Source: Mycobacterium genavense ATCC 51234
GTDB lineage: Bacteria > Actinomycetota > Actinomycetes > Mycobacteriales > Mycobacteriaceae
Direction: 5' to 3'
DNA length: 64,000 nt
Assembly (NCBI RefSeq): GCF_000526915.1
Contig: NZ_JAGZ01000004.1
Span: forward strand, 62,001-126,000
The notes under the pieces were generated by a model, which saw nothing but the letters and a program-made list of their open reading frames with translations, did no database searches and was not told where the DNA came from. Made by a program: the position numbers and the translations under genes. Below, in pieces: positions 39,464-48,766 of the stretch; position 1 is the first letter of the stretch; each line of letters begins with the position of its first letter.

Positions 39464-41379
39464 TAGCCTCTCCGTCCTGGGTGGTCGGCCAGCTCTTCAT
39501 CGGTGAAGTACTTCTCCAGCTCGGAGATCTCAAAGAGCTCCAAGAGGTCGGGCCGCATCGGCACCTGGTCTTCGGGGGTGACGGTGATCTCGGGAATCGC
39601 CTCGTCGCCGCCGGCCGCGCGGCACACCAGCAGCACCTTGCGCCAGGAGGCGTCCATGCCCGGGTGGTCGTCGCGGGTGTGGCCGCCACGGCTCTCGGTG
39701 CGCATCAGTGCGGCCTTGGCCACGCATTCGCTGACCAGCAGCATGTTGCGCAGATCGATGGCCAGGTTCCAGCCGGGGTTGTACTCCCGGCTCCCCTCGA
39801 CGTGGATGTGCTTGAACCGCTCGCGGAACGTGGCGAGCCGCTCCAGCGCCTCGGAGATCTCCTCCGCCTTGCGGATGATGCCGACCAGGTCGTTCATCGA
39901 CTGCTGCAGTTCGAGCTGCAGCGTGTACGGGTTCTCCGCGGCGGCACCGTTGGTCGGTGCTTCGAAGGGGCTCAGCGCTCGCTTCGCCGCGGCCTCGATC
40001 GCTTCGTCGCTGACGGTGGGGCGACTGGACAGGGCGCGCACGTAGTCGGCGGCGCCGAGTCCGGCACGCCGGCCGAAGACCAACAGGTCGCTCAGCGAGT
40101 TCCCGCCCAGACGGTTGGAGCCGTGCATGCCGCCCGAGGATTCGCCGGCGGCGAACAGGCCGGCGACGGTGGCCGCGCCGGTGTCGGGGTCGACCTCGAC
40201 ACCGCCCATCACGTAGTGACAGGTCGGTCCGACTTCCATTGGCTCCTTGGTGATGTCGACACCGGCCAGCTCCATGAACTGGTGGTGCATCGACGGCAGC
40301 CGCCCCTTGATCTCGTCGGGCGTCAACCGCGAGGCGATGTCCAGGTAGACACCGCCGTGCGGGCTGCCGCGACCGGACTTGACCTCGTTGTTGATCGCGC
40401 GGGCGACCTCGTCGCGGGGCAGCAGGTCCGGAGTGCGCCGCGCCGAGTCGTTGTCCTTGAGCCATTGGTCGGCTTCTTGCTCGGTCTCGGCGTACTGGCC
40501 TTCGAACACCGGGGGGATGTAGTCGAACATGAAGCGATTGCCGTGGGAGTTCTTCAGCACCCCGCCGTCGCCGCGCACGCCCTCGGTGACCAGGATCCCC
40601 TTCACGCTCGGCGGCCACACCATGCCCGTCGGGTGGAACTGGACGAATTCCATGTTGATCAGCGTCGCGCCGGCCCGTAGCGCCAGCGCGTGGCCGTCGC
40701 CGGTGTACTCCCAGGAGTTCGACGTGACCTTGAAGGACTTGCCGATTCCGCCGGTGGCCAGCACCACCGCGGGTGCGTCGAAGACGACGAACTTTCCGCT
40801 CTGGCGCCAGTAGCCGAACGCGCCGGCGATCCGGTCGCCATCTTTGAGCAGTTCGGTGATCGCGCACTCGGCGAACACCTTGATCCGCGCCTCGTAGTCG
40901 CCGAACTCGGCGTAGTCCTCCTGCTGCAGCGAGACGACCTTCTGCTGCATGGTGCGGATCAGCTCCAGACCGGTGCGGTCACCGACGTGCGCCAGCCGCG
41001 GGTAGGTGTGACCGCCGAAGTTGCGCTGGCTGATCTTGCCGTCCTTGAGGCGGTCGAACAGTGCGCCGTAGGTTTCCAGCTCCCAGACCCGGTCGGGTGC
41101 CTCCTTGGCGTGCAGTTCGGCCATCCGCCAGTTGTTCAGGAACTTGCCCCCGCGCATGGTGTCGCCGAAGTGGGTCTTCCAGTTGTCCTTCGGGTTGGCA
41201 TTACCCATCGACGCGGCGCAGCCACCCTCGGCCATCACCGTGTGGGCCTTGCCGAACAGCGACTTGGTCACCACCGCGACCTTGAGATCGCGTTCCTGCG
41301 CTTCGATGACCGCGCGCAAGCCCGCGCCGCCGGCACCGATCACGACCACGTCGTAGGAGTGCCGTTCGACCTCAGTCAT
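39463..41379 (-). CDS. sdhA: Succinate dehydrogenase 1 flavoprotein subunit
   Basis: A 638-residue flavoprotein matching Rv0248c; it oxidises succinate to fumarate at the inner face of the membrane. The dinucleotide motif VVIGAGGAGLRAVIEA starts at about residue 11. The covalent-FAD histidine is in GKAHTVMAEGG (about H46). The substrate site contains HPTGMVWPP and the catalytic Arg in ESRGGHTRDDHPG. Intact; middle gene of a three-gene operon. Confidence 0.94.
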   Translation of the reverse strand: MTEVERHSYDVVVIGAGGAGLRAVIEAQERDLKVAVVTKSLFGKAHTVMAEGGCAASMGNANPKDNWKTHFGDTMRGGKFLNNWRMAELHAKEAPDRVWELETYGALFDRLKDGKISQRNFGGHTYPRLAHVGDRTGLELIRTMQQKVVSLQQEDYAEFGDYEARIKVFAECAITELLKDGDRIAGAFGYWRQSGKFVVFDAPAVVLATGGIGKSFKVTSNSWEYTGDGHALALRAGATLINMEFVQFHPTGMVWPPSVKGILVTEGVRGDGGVLKNSHGNRFMFDYIPPVFEGQYAETEQEADQWLKDNDSARRTPDLLPRDEVARAINNEVKSGRGSPHGGVYLDIASRLTPDEIKGRLPSMHHQFMELAGVDITKEPMEVGPTCHYVMGGVEVDPDTGAATVAGLFAAGESSGGMHGSNRLGGNSLSDLLVFGRRAGLGAADYVRALSSRPTVSDEAIEAAAKRALSPFEAPTNGAAAENPYTLQLELQQSMNDLVGIIRKAEEISEALERLATFRERFKHIHVEGSREYNPGWNLAIDLRNMLLVSECVAKAALMRTESRGGHTRDDHPGMDASWRKVLLVCRAAGGDEAIPEITVTPEDQVPMRPDLLELFEISELEKYFTDEELADHPGRRG

Positions 41380-41419
41380 GGAACCTCACTCAACTTTCCG
41401 ATTTCCGCGAAACGGCCTA

Positions 41420-42247
41420 TCAGCCAACAAATCTCAGGTCACCGATGGTGCCGCTGGCGACCAGTGCGATGTAGAAGTCCGTGACCATCAGCGTGCCCAG
41501 TGTGATCCACGCGTACAGCTTGTGCCGGGTGTTGATGACGCTGACTTTTTCCCAGATCCAGTACCGCACAGGGTTTTTGGAGAAGTGCTTGAGCCGCCCG
41601 CCGGTCACGTGCCGGCACGAGTGGCAGGACAGCGTGTAGATCCACAGCATGACCACGTTGCCCAGAAGGATCAGATTGCCCAGGCCGAAACCGAATCCTC
41701 CGGGGCCCTTGTCGGAATGGAAGGCGATGATCGCGTCGTAGGTGTTGATCACCGAGATGATGGCGGCGATGTAGAAGAAATACCGGTGGGTGTTCTGGAC
41801 GATCAGTGGGAACTTGGTTTCGCCACTGTAGTGGACGCGGGGCTCGGCCACCGCACAGGAGGTGGGCGACTGCCACACCGTGCGGTAGTAGGCGCCGCGG
41901 TAGTAGTAACAGGTCAGGCGGAACAGCAGCAGGAACGGCAGCGTCAGCGCCGCGTACGGCAACCACCACAGGTCCGGCAGGATCTGCGGCCAGAACTCGC
42001 TGGCCTGCCCGCACGCCTTGCTGACGCAGGGCGAGTAGAACGGCGTCAGGTAGTGGTACTTGGGGACATAGAAGTAATCCTGCTGGAACGCCCGAACCGT
42101 CGCGTAGATGACGAATGCTGCGAAGCCCAGGTCGATGCGCAACGACGACATCCACCACCGGTCGGTACGTAGTGTGCGCTGCGGAATTTGAGCGCGCGTC
42201 GGTGAAAAGATGCCGGACGCAGGACGGTTCGCCGTTGGTGCGCTCAT
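41420..42247 (-). CDS. Succinate dehydrogenase 1 membrane anchor (Rv0249c-like)
   Basis: A 275-residue membrane protein with about five helices (for example IDLGFAAFVIYATV, LPYAALTLPFLLLFRLTCYY and FFYIAAIISVINTY) and several conserved histidines (HSGR-type TLSCHSCRHVTGG) that can bind heme. It is the first gene of the operon and matches Rv0249c. A GAGGA site precedes the ATG. Intact. Confidence 0.9.
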   Translation of the reverse strand: MSAPTANRPASGIFSPTRAQIPQRTLRTDRWWMSSLRIDLGFAAFVIYATVRAFQQDYFYVPKYHYLTPFYSPCVSKACGQASEFWPQILPDLWWLPYAALTLPFLLLFRLTCYYYRGAYYRTVWQSPTSCAVAEPRVHYSGETKFPLIVQNTHRYFFYIAAIISVINTYDAIIAFHSDKGPGGFGFGLGNLILLGNVVMLWIYTLSCHSCRHVTGGRLKHFSKNPVRYWIWEKVSVINTRHKLYAWITLGTLMVTDFYIALVASGTIGDLRFVG

Positions 42248-42326
42248 ACAAATGTTCCTCTTCGAACAGGGCTGTTGGTCGAAGGGTACAAGACCATGCC
42301 CTCCGCTTTAACGGGTGCTTGGAATA

Positions 42327-42623
42327 TCAAGAGCGATTGTGACCCCCGACACCCTCGTCGTCGACATCGCGCCAGAAATCGGTGTCGTACTCGGTGTCGG
42401 GAATGGTGATCTTCTCGCCGGAGTGCTGGACGGTTGCTCGCGCCAAGTCCAATTCCGAAACATCTGTGTCGAGTAAATCGACATCGCTGATGATCCGGTC
42501 GGCGTCGATCATGATGCGCCGCAGCGCCGGGTTGTCGCCGTAGCGCGACTTCAAGGAGCTCACGCACCGCCGCAGACCGCCGATCAGATCGTGCAGTTCG
42601 GCGAGTTCAGTCGTGGTGGACAA
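42327..42623 (-). CDS. Conserved mycobacterial protein (Rv0250c-like)
   Basis: A 98-residue acidic protein from the TTG at 42623 (read as MSTTTELAELHDLIGGLRR). AGGAG lies 7 bases upstream, and this start agrees with the M. tuberculosis protein from memory; an upstream TTG would add nine residues. It is rich in Asp/Glu near the C-terminus (PDTEYDTDFWRDVDDEG) and has no known domain. It lies about 80 bases upstream of the sdh1 operon on the same strand, so it may be cotranscribed. Function unknown. Confidence 0.8.
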   Translation of the reverse strand: MSTTTELAELHDLIGGLRRCVSSLKSRYGDNPALRRIMIDADRIISDVDLLDTDVSELDLARATVQHSGEKITIPDTEYDTDFWRDVDDEGVGGHNRS

Positions 42624-42735
42624 CAGATCTCCTAGGGCTGAGGGTGTCAAGGATCACAGTATGACTTTTGATACTATCTGCCGCGCAGGACCGACGTCGG
42701 ACAGATGACTCGGCCAGATTGCGGAGCAAACACCC

Positions 42736-43496
42736 ATGCCCCCTCAGACCACCGCTGCCCAGCGCGCGGCCACGCTGCTGGAATTGCATCAGCCGGGCAA
42801 CCCGTGGTGCTTCCGACCGTATGGGATGCCTGGTCGGCACGCATCGCCACCGCGGCGGGATTCGCCGCCTTGACGGTGGGCAGCCATCCGCTGGCCGACT
42901 CGATTGGCAAACCCGACGGCGAGGGCATGTCGTTCGACGACGTACTCGCGCGGGTCGCCCAGATCACCGCGGCGGTCAACGTTCCGGTGTCGGTGGACGT
43001 CGAGTCCGGGTACGGCCAGCCGGCCCAGCGGCTGATCGACGGCCTGCTGAGCGTGGGTGCCTTCGGGCTCAACATCGATGACACCGTGCACGCCGAGCGC
43101 AAGCGGCTGCGGTCCGCCCGCGAGCACGCCGAATTGGTGGGCGCGCTGCGGTCGGCCGCCGATGCGGCCGGGGTGCGCGTCGTGATCAACGCCCGTACCG
43201 ATCTGTTTCTGCGCAACGACGGGGACGATTCGGACCGCGTCGAGCGGGCCATCGCGCGCTTGATCGAGGCGGCCGACGCGGGCGCCGATGTGCTCTACCC
43301 GGTGGGGCGCCACGATCCGGAGACGTTGCGGCGCTTGGCAACTGAGCTACTGCTGCCGGTCAATGCGATCGCGCTGCCGGACCGGGACGACCCGTCGTCA
43401 TTCGGCCCGCTGGGTGTCGCCCGGATCAGCTTCGGCCCGTTCCTGCAATCTGCGCTGGCCGGCCGGGCCAGGGAGCTGCTGGACCGCTGGGCCTAG
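42736..43496 (+). pseudogene. Isocitrate lyase/PEP-mutase superfamily protein (N-terminal frameshift)
   Basis: A TIM-barrel protein of the PEP phosphonomutase/methylisocitrate lyase-like superfamily, about 253 residues. Features are VVLPTVWDAWSARIA, the metal-site VSVDVESGYG, FGLNIDD and VINARTD. The best start is the ATG at 42736 (MPPQTTAAQRAATLLELHQ, GGAG upstream), but one base is missing near 42797 (CCGGGG to CCGGG), so the first 20 codons are out of frame. A GTG-free longer frame from 42705 bridges it with unrelated residues. The substrate is not predictable. The stop overlaps the convergent HxlR gene by 4 bases. Confidence 0.75.
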
Positions 43497-43987
43497 ATCG
43501 GTTCCAGCATTCGGTGCGGCCGGCGCAGCGCCCGGCTGACCGGATCGTCGCGGTTGGCATCGTGAGGCCGACGCGGCGGATGCGCGATCAGCTCGGCGAC
43601 GTCGGGAACCCGATCGCAGCCGGCGCAGCGGCGATCCGGCCCGATTGCGCCGCCGCACTCCGCGTGGCGGTAGGTCCGGGTGGGCATGTCCAGCAGGTGT
43701 TCGCTGCCCCAGGCGATCATCGACCACACCATCGGCCACAGCTGCTTGCCCTTGGCGGTCAGCTCGTATTCCGCGCCGTTCTTGGTCAGCACGCCTTCGC
43801 CGACCAAAAAGGTAAGCCGTTCGGACAGAACGGCTTTGGGGATGCCGAGGTGGTTGCGAAAGTCGCTGAACCGCCGCACCCCATGGAAGGCGTCGCGCAC
43901 GATCAGCAATGTCCAGCGTTCGCCGACGATCTCCAGGGACCGAGCGATCGGGCAGTTCTCGTCCGGATATTCGCGGGGGAGGGCCAT
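43493..43987 (-). CDS. HxlR-family transcriptional regulator
   Basis: A 164-residue HxlR regulator. Characteristic are CPIARSLEIVGERWTLLIVRD, the winged-helix FSDFRNHLGIPKAVLSERL and YELTAKGKQLWPMVWSMIAWG. The C-terminal extension has a Cys-rich segment (HAECGGAIGPDRRCAGC) that may bind metal. I start at the ATG at 43987; the GTG at 44020 would lie inside a putative operator. It is divergent from a DUF302 gene with two repeated sites between them. Confidence 0.82.
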   Translation of the reverse strand: MALPREYPDENCPIARSLEIVGERWTLLIVRDAFHGVRRFSDFRNHLGIPKAVLSERLTFLVGEGVLTKNGAEYELTAKGKQLWPMVWSMIAWGSEHLLDMPTRTYRHAECGGAIGPDRRCAGCDRVPDVAELIAHPPRRPHDANRDDPVSRALRRPHRMLEPI

Positions 43988-44009
43988 GCCGCCGATGCTA
44001 CTCCTTGCC

Positions 44010-44061
44010 GGTTCATTCACCGAACCGTATACTCGAAATTCGTAAGTTCGTTCACCGAACC
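44010..44061. promoter_or_regulatory. Two near-identical 17-bp repeats in the HxlR/DUF302 divergent promoter
   Basis: GGTTCATTCACCGAACC (44010-44026) and AGTTCGTTCACCGAACC (44045-44061) differ at two positions and start 35 bases apart. Each has inward GTTC/GAAC arms. They fill the space between the divergent genes and are probably HxlR operators. Confidence 0.6.
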
Positions 44062-44084
44062 ATTAGCGAATCTTGAGGAATGTC

Positions 44085-44615
44085 ATGACAAAAAGCACCG
44101 AAGTCAGCGTGGTGGCGCACACCATGAATCGGATCGACATTGCCACCGGCGTGAAGTTCGACGACTTCATCGCCGCGTTCGAGAAGGCGGCCCCGCCGGT
44201 CGACCGGGCGGCGGGGCAGGAGATCGTCGAACGCGGCGGCAGCTGGGACGAGGTTTTGGCTGTCGCGGAGACCAACGCACCGCACGGCCTGATGGTCTAC
44301 ACGAAGATCGACGCGCTGCCGTTCTTCAGCGTGGCCGGCCACACCACCAAAGCGGTGGAGTATCTGCTCGGCAACCACACGATCGCCGAGACGATGTTCC
44401 GCCACGACCCGAAAGCCCTGCTGTACGCGCCATTACGGCTACTGATCCACGCCGACGCCGAAGGCAATGCGGTGTTTTCGATGGACCAGCCCGGCCCCGC
44501 GTTCGCCAGCCTGGGCATCACCGACGTGGCAGAAGTCGGCCAGAGCCTGGATCGCAAGGTAGTAAACCTGTTGCGGGTCATCGGAATTGAGGCCGAGCCG
44601 GCGTTCTCCCGGTAA
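44085..44615 (+). CDS. DUF302-domain protein
   Basis: A 176-residue protein with the DUF302 pattern: an N-terminal FDDFIAAFEKAAP segment, then MVYTKIDALPFFSVAGHTTKAVEYLLGNHTIAETMFRHDP and PLRLLIHADAEGNAVFSMDQP (long stretches quoted in part). The start is the ATG at 44085 with GAGGA upstream. It is divergent from the HxlR gene and probably its target. The biochemical role of DUF302 is unknown. Confidence 0.75.
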   Translation: MTKSTEVSVVAHTMNRIDIATGVKFDDFIAAFEKAAPPVDRAAGQEIVERGGSWDEVLAVAETNAPHGLMVYTKIDALPFFSVAGHTTKAVEYLLGNHTIAETMFRHDPKALLYAPLRLLIHADAEGNAVFSMDQPGPAFASLGITDVAEVGQSLDRKVVNLLRVIGIEAEPAFSR

Positions 44616-44622
44616 AACCCGA

Positions 44623-44671
44623 ACGTCGAGCTGTTGGGCACCTCCCTGCGATTTGCCCAACAACTCGACGT
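44623..44671. terminator. 18-bp inverted repeat between DUF302 and hsp20 genes
   Basis: ACGTCGAGCTGTTGGGCA (44623-44640) pairs with 44654-44671 with one mismatch around a 13-base loop. It begins 8 bases after the DUF302 stop and ends 16 bases before the hsp20 stop, so it fits a bidirectional terminator, though there is no long T-tract. Confidence 0.6.
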
Positions 44672-44686
44672 CGAATCCGCCGCGAC

Positions 44687-45127
44687 CTACTTTGTGCTCG
44701 CGATGCGCTGCGGCTGGCTTCCGGCGTACGCGCCGGTGACCCGCACGGTCAACACGCCGGCGTCGTAGGAAGCCTTGATGGCCTCGCCGGTGACGTGCGT
44801 GGGCAGCTGGAACGACTGACTGAACGATCCATAGCGGATTTCCCGCAAAATACGGCCGTCGGACTCCTCCGCGTGCTCGTCGCGGTGTTCGCCGTGGATT
44901 ACCAGGTAACCCTTGTCGATCTCGACGTTGACGTCCTTCTCGACATCGACGCCGGGCAGTTCCAGACGCACCACTGCGTCGTCGCCGTCCTTGACGATCT
45001 CAGCCGCGGGGTTGAAACCGCTGGTAGCCGGCTTGTACCAGTCCGTGATCGCGGCGGGGCCGAAAAAGTCGCGCAACCACCGGTCGGGGTCCCAGGCCGG
45101 GCGCGACCACACTGCGCGATTGCTCAT
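44687..45127 (-). CDS. hsp: Small heat-shock protein, Hsp20/alpha-crystallin family (Acr2-like)
   Basis: A 146-residue protein matching Rv0251c. The alpha-crystallin domain spans about residues 40-130, with VVRLELPGVDVEKDVNVEIDK and the closing AGVLTVRV motif. It holds unfolded proteins under heat or oxidative stress. AGGAG-type sites precede the ATG. The upstream region contains an extracytoplasmic-function sigma promoter pattern and a HAIR-like element. Confidence 0.9.
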   Translation of the reverse strand: MSNRAVWSRPAWDPDRWLRDFFGPAAITDWYKPATSGFNPAAEIVKDGDDAVVRLELPGVDVEKDVNVEIDKGYLVIHGEHRDEHAEESDGRILREIRYGSFSQSFQLPTHVTGEAIKASYDAGVLTVRVTGAYAGSQPQRIASTK

Positions 45128-45204
45128 GTCGTCTCCTCTTTGCTTCCTTGAGTTTGATTGTGAGTTTGCTGTGACCGGCGCCTTGCCGGCCGGCTACACA
45201 GACA

Positions 45205-45231
45205 AACTTGAGTTGACCCCGCTAAAGTTCC
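45205..45231 (-). promoter_or_regulatory. SigE/SigH-type promoter overlapping a HAIR-like element for hsp20
   Basis: On the minus strand GGAAC (45231-45227) is followed after 19 bases by GTT (45207-45205), matching the GGAA(C)-N18-20-GTT pattern. On the plus strand CTTGAGT-N7-GCTAAAG (45207-45227) matches the HspR element CTTGAGT-N7-ACTCAAG in the left arm and 5 of 7 bases in the right. It lies 78-104 bases before the hsp20 start. Confidence 0.5.
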
Positions 45232-45352
45232 ACCTACCTGTTCGCTCGGAGCGAACACACATCACACAGGAAGTTGTGAGGTGTGAGACCCACGTCATAC
45301 GAGCGATACATTCGGCGAATTTTCCGTAATTTCTGCCCCCTAATCTCATGGC

Positions 45353-47917
45353 ATGACCTCAGCCCCGGACCCGCGCACGCAGTGTGCTGCCCGTCACTTG
45401 GTTGTGGTCGGGCACGGCATGGTGGGCCACCGTTTCGTCGAGGCGCTGCGCGCCCGCGACACCGACGGGGCTTGGCGCATCACCGTTTTGGCCGAAGAGG
45501 CCGACGCCGCCTACGACCGCGTCGGACTGACCTCGTACACCGAGAGCTGGGACCGCAGCCTGCTGGCACTGCCCGGCAACGACTACCCCGGCGACGATCG
45601 GGTGCGGCTGCTGCTGAACGCGCGAGTCACCGAAATCGACCGTGCGACAAAGTCGGTGGTGACCGCGGACGGCGCACGGCACGGCTACGACGTGCTGATC
45701 CTGGCCACCGGGTCCTATGCCTTCGTGCCCCCCCGGTGCCCGGACACGACCTGCCCGCCTGCCACGTCTACCGCACGCTGGACGACCTCGACGCGATCCG
45801 CGCCGCCGCCGAGCTCGCCCGTGACGACGGTCACAATGCCGCCGGTGTGGTGATCGGCGGCGGCCTGCTGGGACTGGAAGCCGCCAACGCTTTGCGCCAG
45901 TTTGGGTTGGAAACACACGTCATTGAGATGATGCCGCGCCTGATGGCCCGACAGATCGACGAGGCCGGCGGCGGGCTGCTGGCCCGGATGATCACCGAGC
46001 TCGGGATTGCCGTACACGTCGGCACGGGCACCGAGTCGATCGAATCCGTCCCGCGTGCGGACGGTTCGGTGGCCACGCGGGTGCGGTTGACCGACGGCGA
46101 GGTGATCGAGGCCGGTCCGGTGATCTTTGCGGCGGGTGTGCGGCCGCGCGACGAGCTGGCCGCGGCGGCCGGGCTCAAACTCGCCGAGCGCGGCGGAGTG
46201 CTCACCGACTTGTCTTGCCGCACAAGCGATCCGGACATCTACGCGATCGGCGAGGTCGCCGCGATCGACGGGCGCTGCTACGGCCTAGTGGGACCGGGCT
46301 ACACGTCCGCGGAGGTCGTGGTGGACCGGCTGCTCGGTGGTGCTGCGGAGTTCCCCAAAGCCGACCTGTCCACCAAGCTCAAGCTGCTGAGCGTCGACGT
46401 CGCCAGCTTCGGCGACGCGATGGGCGCTACCGAGAACTGCCTCGAGGTCGCCATCAACGACGCGGTGAACCGCACCTACGCCAAGCTGGTGCTCTCCGAC
46501 GACGCCAAGACCCTGCTCGGCGGGGTGCTGGTGGGTGACGCATCCAGCTACGGTGCTGCGGCCGATGGTCGGCAGCGAGCTGCCGGGCGACCCACTCGCG
46601 CTGATCACCCCGGAGGGCTCCCGCGGCGGTTCGGCGTTGGGTGTCGGCGCGCTTCCGGATGCGGCGCAGATCTGCTCCTGCAACAACGTCAGCAAGGCCG
46701 ATCTGAAGTGCGCGATCGCCGACGGTTGCAGTGACGTTGCGTCGCTGAAGTCGTGCACCACGGCCGGCACGTCGTGTGGTTCGTGCGTGCCGCTGCTCAA
46801 GCAGCTGCTGGAGGCTGAGGGCGTCGCGCAGTCCAAGGCGTTGTGCGAGCACTTCAGCCAGTCGCGTGCGGAGCTCTTCGAGATCATCTCGGCCACCGAG
46901 ATCCGCACCTTCTCCGGTCTGCTGGAGCGCTTCGGCCGCGGAAAGGGTTGCGACATCTGCAAACCCGTGGTCGCGTCGATCCTAGCCTCGAACGGTTCGG
47001 ACCACATCCTCGACGGCGAGCAGGCCTCGCTGCAGGATTCCAACGACCACTTCCTGGCCAACATCCAGAAGAACGGCAGCTACTCCGTGGTGCCGCGGGT
47101 GCCGGGCGGCGACATCAAGCCCGAGCACCTGATCCTGATCGGTCAGATCGCCCAGGACTTCGCGCTTTACACGAAGATCACCGGCGGGCAGCGGATCGAC
47201 TTGTTCGGCGCCCGGGTGGACCAGCTGCCACAGATCTGGAAGCGGCTGGTGGACGGCGGTATGGAATCCGGCCACGCCTACAGCAAGGCCTTGCGCACGG
47301 TGAAGAGCTGCGTCGGCACCGACCGGTGCCGCTACGGCCAGCAGGATTCGGTGCAGCTGGCCATCGATCTGGAGCTGCGCTACCGCGGCCTGCGGGCCCC
47401 GCACAAGATCAAGATGGGCGTCTCGGCCTGCGCGCGGGAGTGCGCCGAGGCGCGCGGCAAAGATGTCGGCGTCATCGCCACCGAAAAGGGCTGGAAACTC
47501 TACGTCGGCGGCAACGGCGGCATGACTCCCAAGCATGCCCAGCTGCTGGCCAGCGACCTCGACACCGAGACGCTGGTCCGCTACATCGACCGGTTCCTGA
47601 TGTACTACATCCGCACCGCCGACCGGCTGCAGCGCACCGCGCCGTGGGTCGAATCCTTGGACGGCGGCCTCGATCACGTGCGTGAGGTCGTGTGCGAGGA
47701 CTCCCTGGGGCTGGCCGAGGAATTTGAGGCCGCGATGCAGCGGCACGTGCAGAACTACCAGTGCGAGTGGAAGGGCGTGCTCGAAGATCCGGACAAGCTC
47801 TCGCGGTTTGTCTCCTTCGTCAACGCACCCGACGAAATCGATTCGACAGTCCAATTCACCGAGCATGCCGGACGCAAAATCCCTGTGTCCATTGGCATGC
47901 CGCGAGTCCGTTCGTGA
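45353..47917 (+). pseudogene. nirB: Assimilatory nitrite reductase large subunit NirB (two frameshifts)
   Basis: The equivalent of Rv0252 (853 residues). Domains: FAD/NADH part (HLVVVGHGMVGHRFVEAL and VVIGGGLLGLEAANAL), the [2Fe-2S] BFD-like cysteines (ICSCNNVSKADLK, TSCGSCVPLL) and the siroheme/[4Fe-4S] part (CVGTDRCRYGQQDS and SACARECAEARG). The frame breaks in a C7 run at about 45728-45734 and again near 46553, where 2 bases are missing before VLRPMVGSELPGD. The two lesions cancel, but about 270 codons between them are out of frame. A fragment from 46535 could still be made. Divergent from hsp20. Confidence 0.85.
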
Positions 47918-47931
47918 GTTCAGGAGGCAGC

Positions 47932-48287
47932 GTGACAATTCTCAACGACATCCAGGTCTGGACCACCGCGTGCCGTTACGACCACCTCATCCCGGGTCGC
48001 GGCGTCGGCGTGCTGCTCGACGACGGTTCACAGGCGGCGCTGTTCCGCCTCGACGACGGGTCGGTGCACGCGGTCGGCAATGTCGACCCGTTCTCCGGCG
48101 CGGCCGTGATCTCGCGCGGCATCGTCGGTGACCGCGGCGGCCGCGCGACGGTCCAATCACCGATCCTCAAGCAGGCTTTCGCGCTGGAAGACGGTCTGTG
48201 CCTGGACGATCCGCGGGTTTCGGTGCCGTGTACCAGGTGCGCATCACCGACGACGGAAAGATCCAGATCGCGCGATTGGCCGGCTAG
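47932..48287 (+). pseudogene. nirD: Nitrite reductase small subunit NirD (frameshift near the C-terminus)
   Basis: The Rieske-like NirD subunit matching Rv0253 (118 residues). The start is the GTG at 47932 with AGGAGG upstream. VWTTACRYDHLIPGRGVGVLL and VHAVGNVDPFSGAAV are typical. One base is missing near 48225; restoring it gives VYQVRITDDGKIQIARLAG and a TAG at 48285-48287. Without it the last 23 residues are wrong and the frame runs on. It follows nirB by 14 bases and is in the same decayed operon. Confidence 0.82.
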
Positions 48288-48766
48288 CCGATGTCGCCGA
48301 CCAGGTAGCGCTGCATCGTCGGGCCGATCGCGTCGACGAGGGCGTCGACCGGCATCGAGTGCAGCGGCTCGGAGCGCACCCCGTAGCGCATGATGCCGAG
48401 GCCGACCAGCTGCGAGGCGCACAACGACGCGCGCACGGCGGCCTTGTCGGCGCCGAGCATTTTCAGCAACGGGCCGAAAACCGGTCCGATGAACATGCTT
48501 TGCACAACCACGGCGGTCTTGGCCATCCCGGTGGACGCGATCGCGCTGGCCGCGAACGGGCCGCCGCCGGCCGCATCCCACGTCGTGATCAGCAAATAGA
48601 GCGTTCGGCGGCCGACCTGGTTGACCCTGCCGGTGATGATTCGGTCGATGAATTCCGGTGTGCCGAATGACAACCGCAGCATCTTCGCGACCGGGTCGAA
48701 GAGCCCCCGCGATGGCTCGTCGCGACTGGGCATGATGCCAGGATCGCCCGCGGGATCAAAGATCAA
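48284..48766 (-). pseudogene. TetR-family C-terminal fragment lacking the DNA-binding domain
   Basis: About 150 residues resemble the ligand-binding half of a TetR protein (FDPVAKMLRLSFGTPEFIDRI, PVFGPLLKMLGADKAAVRASL, LVGLGIMRYGVRSEPL, ending VGPTMQRYLVG-like). No helix-turn-helix is found upstream: the bases before 48766 already belong to the end of the CbiX-like gene. It is most likely a 5'-truncated remnant. Its 3' end overlaps nirD by 4 bases. Confidence 0.55.
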
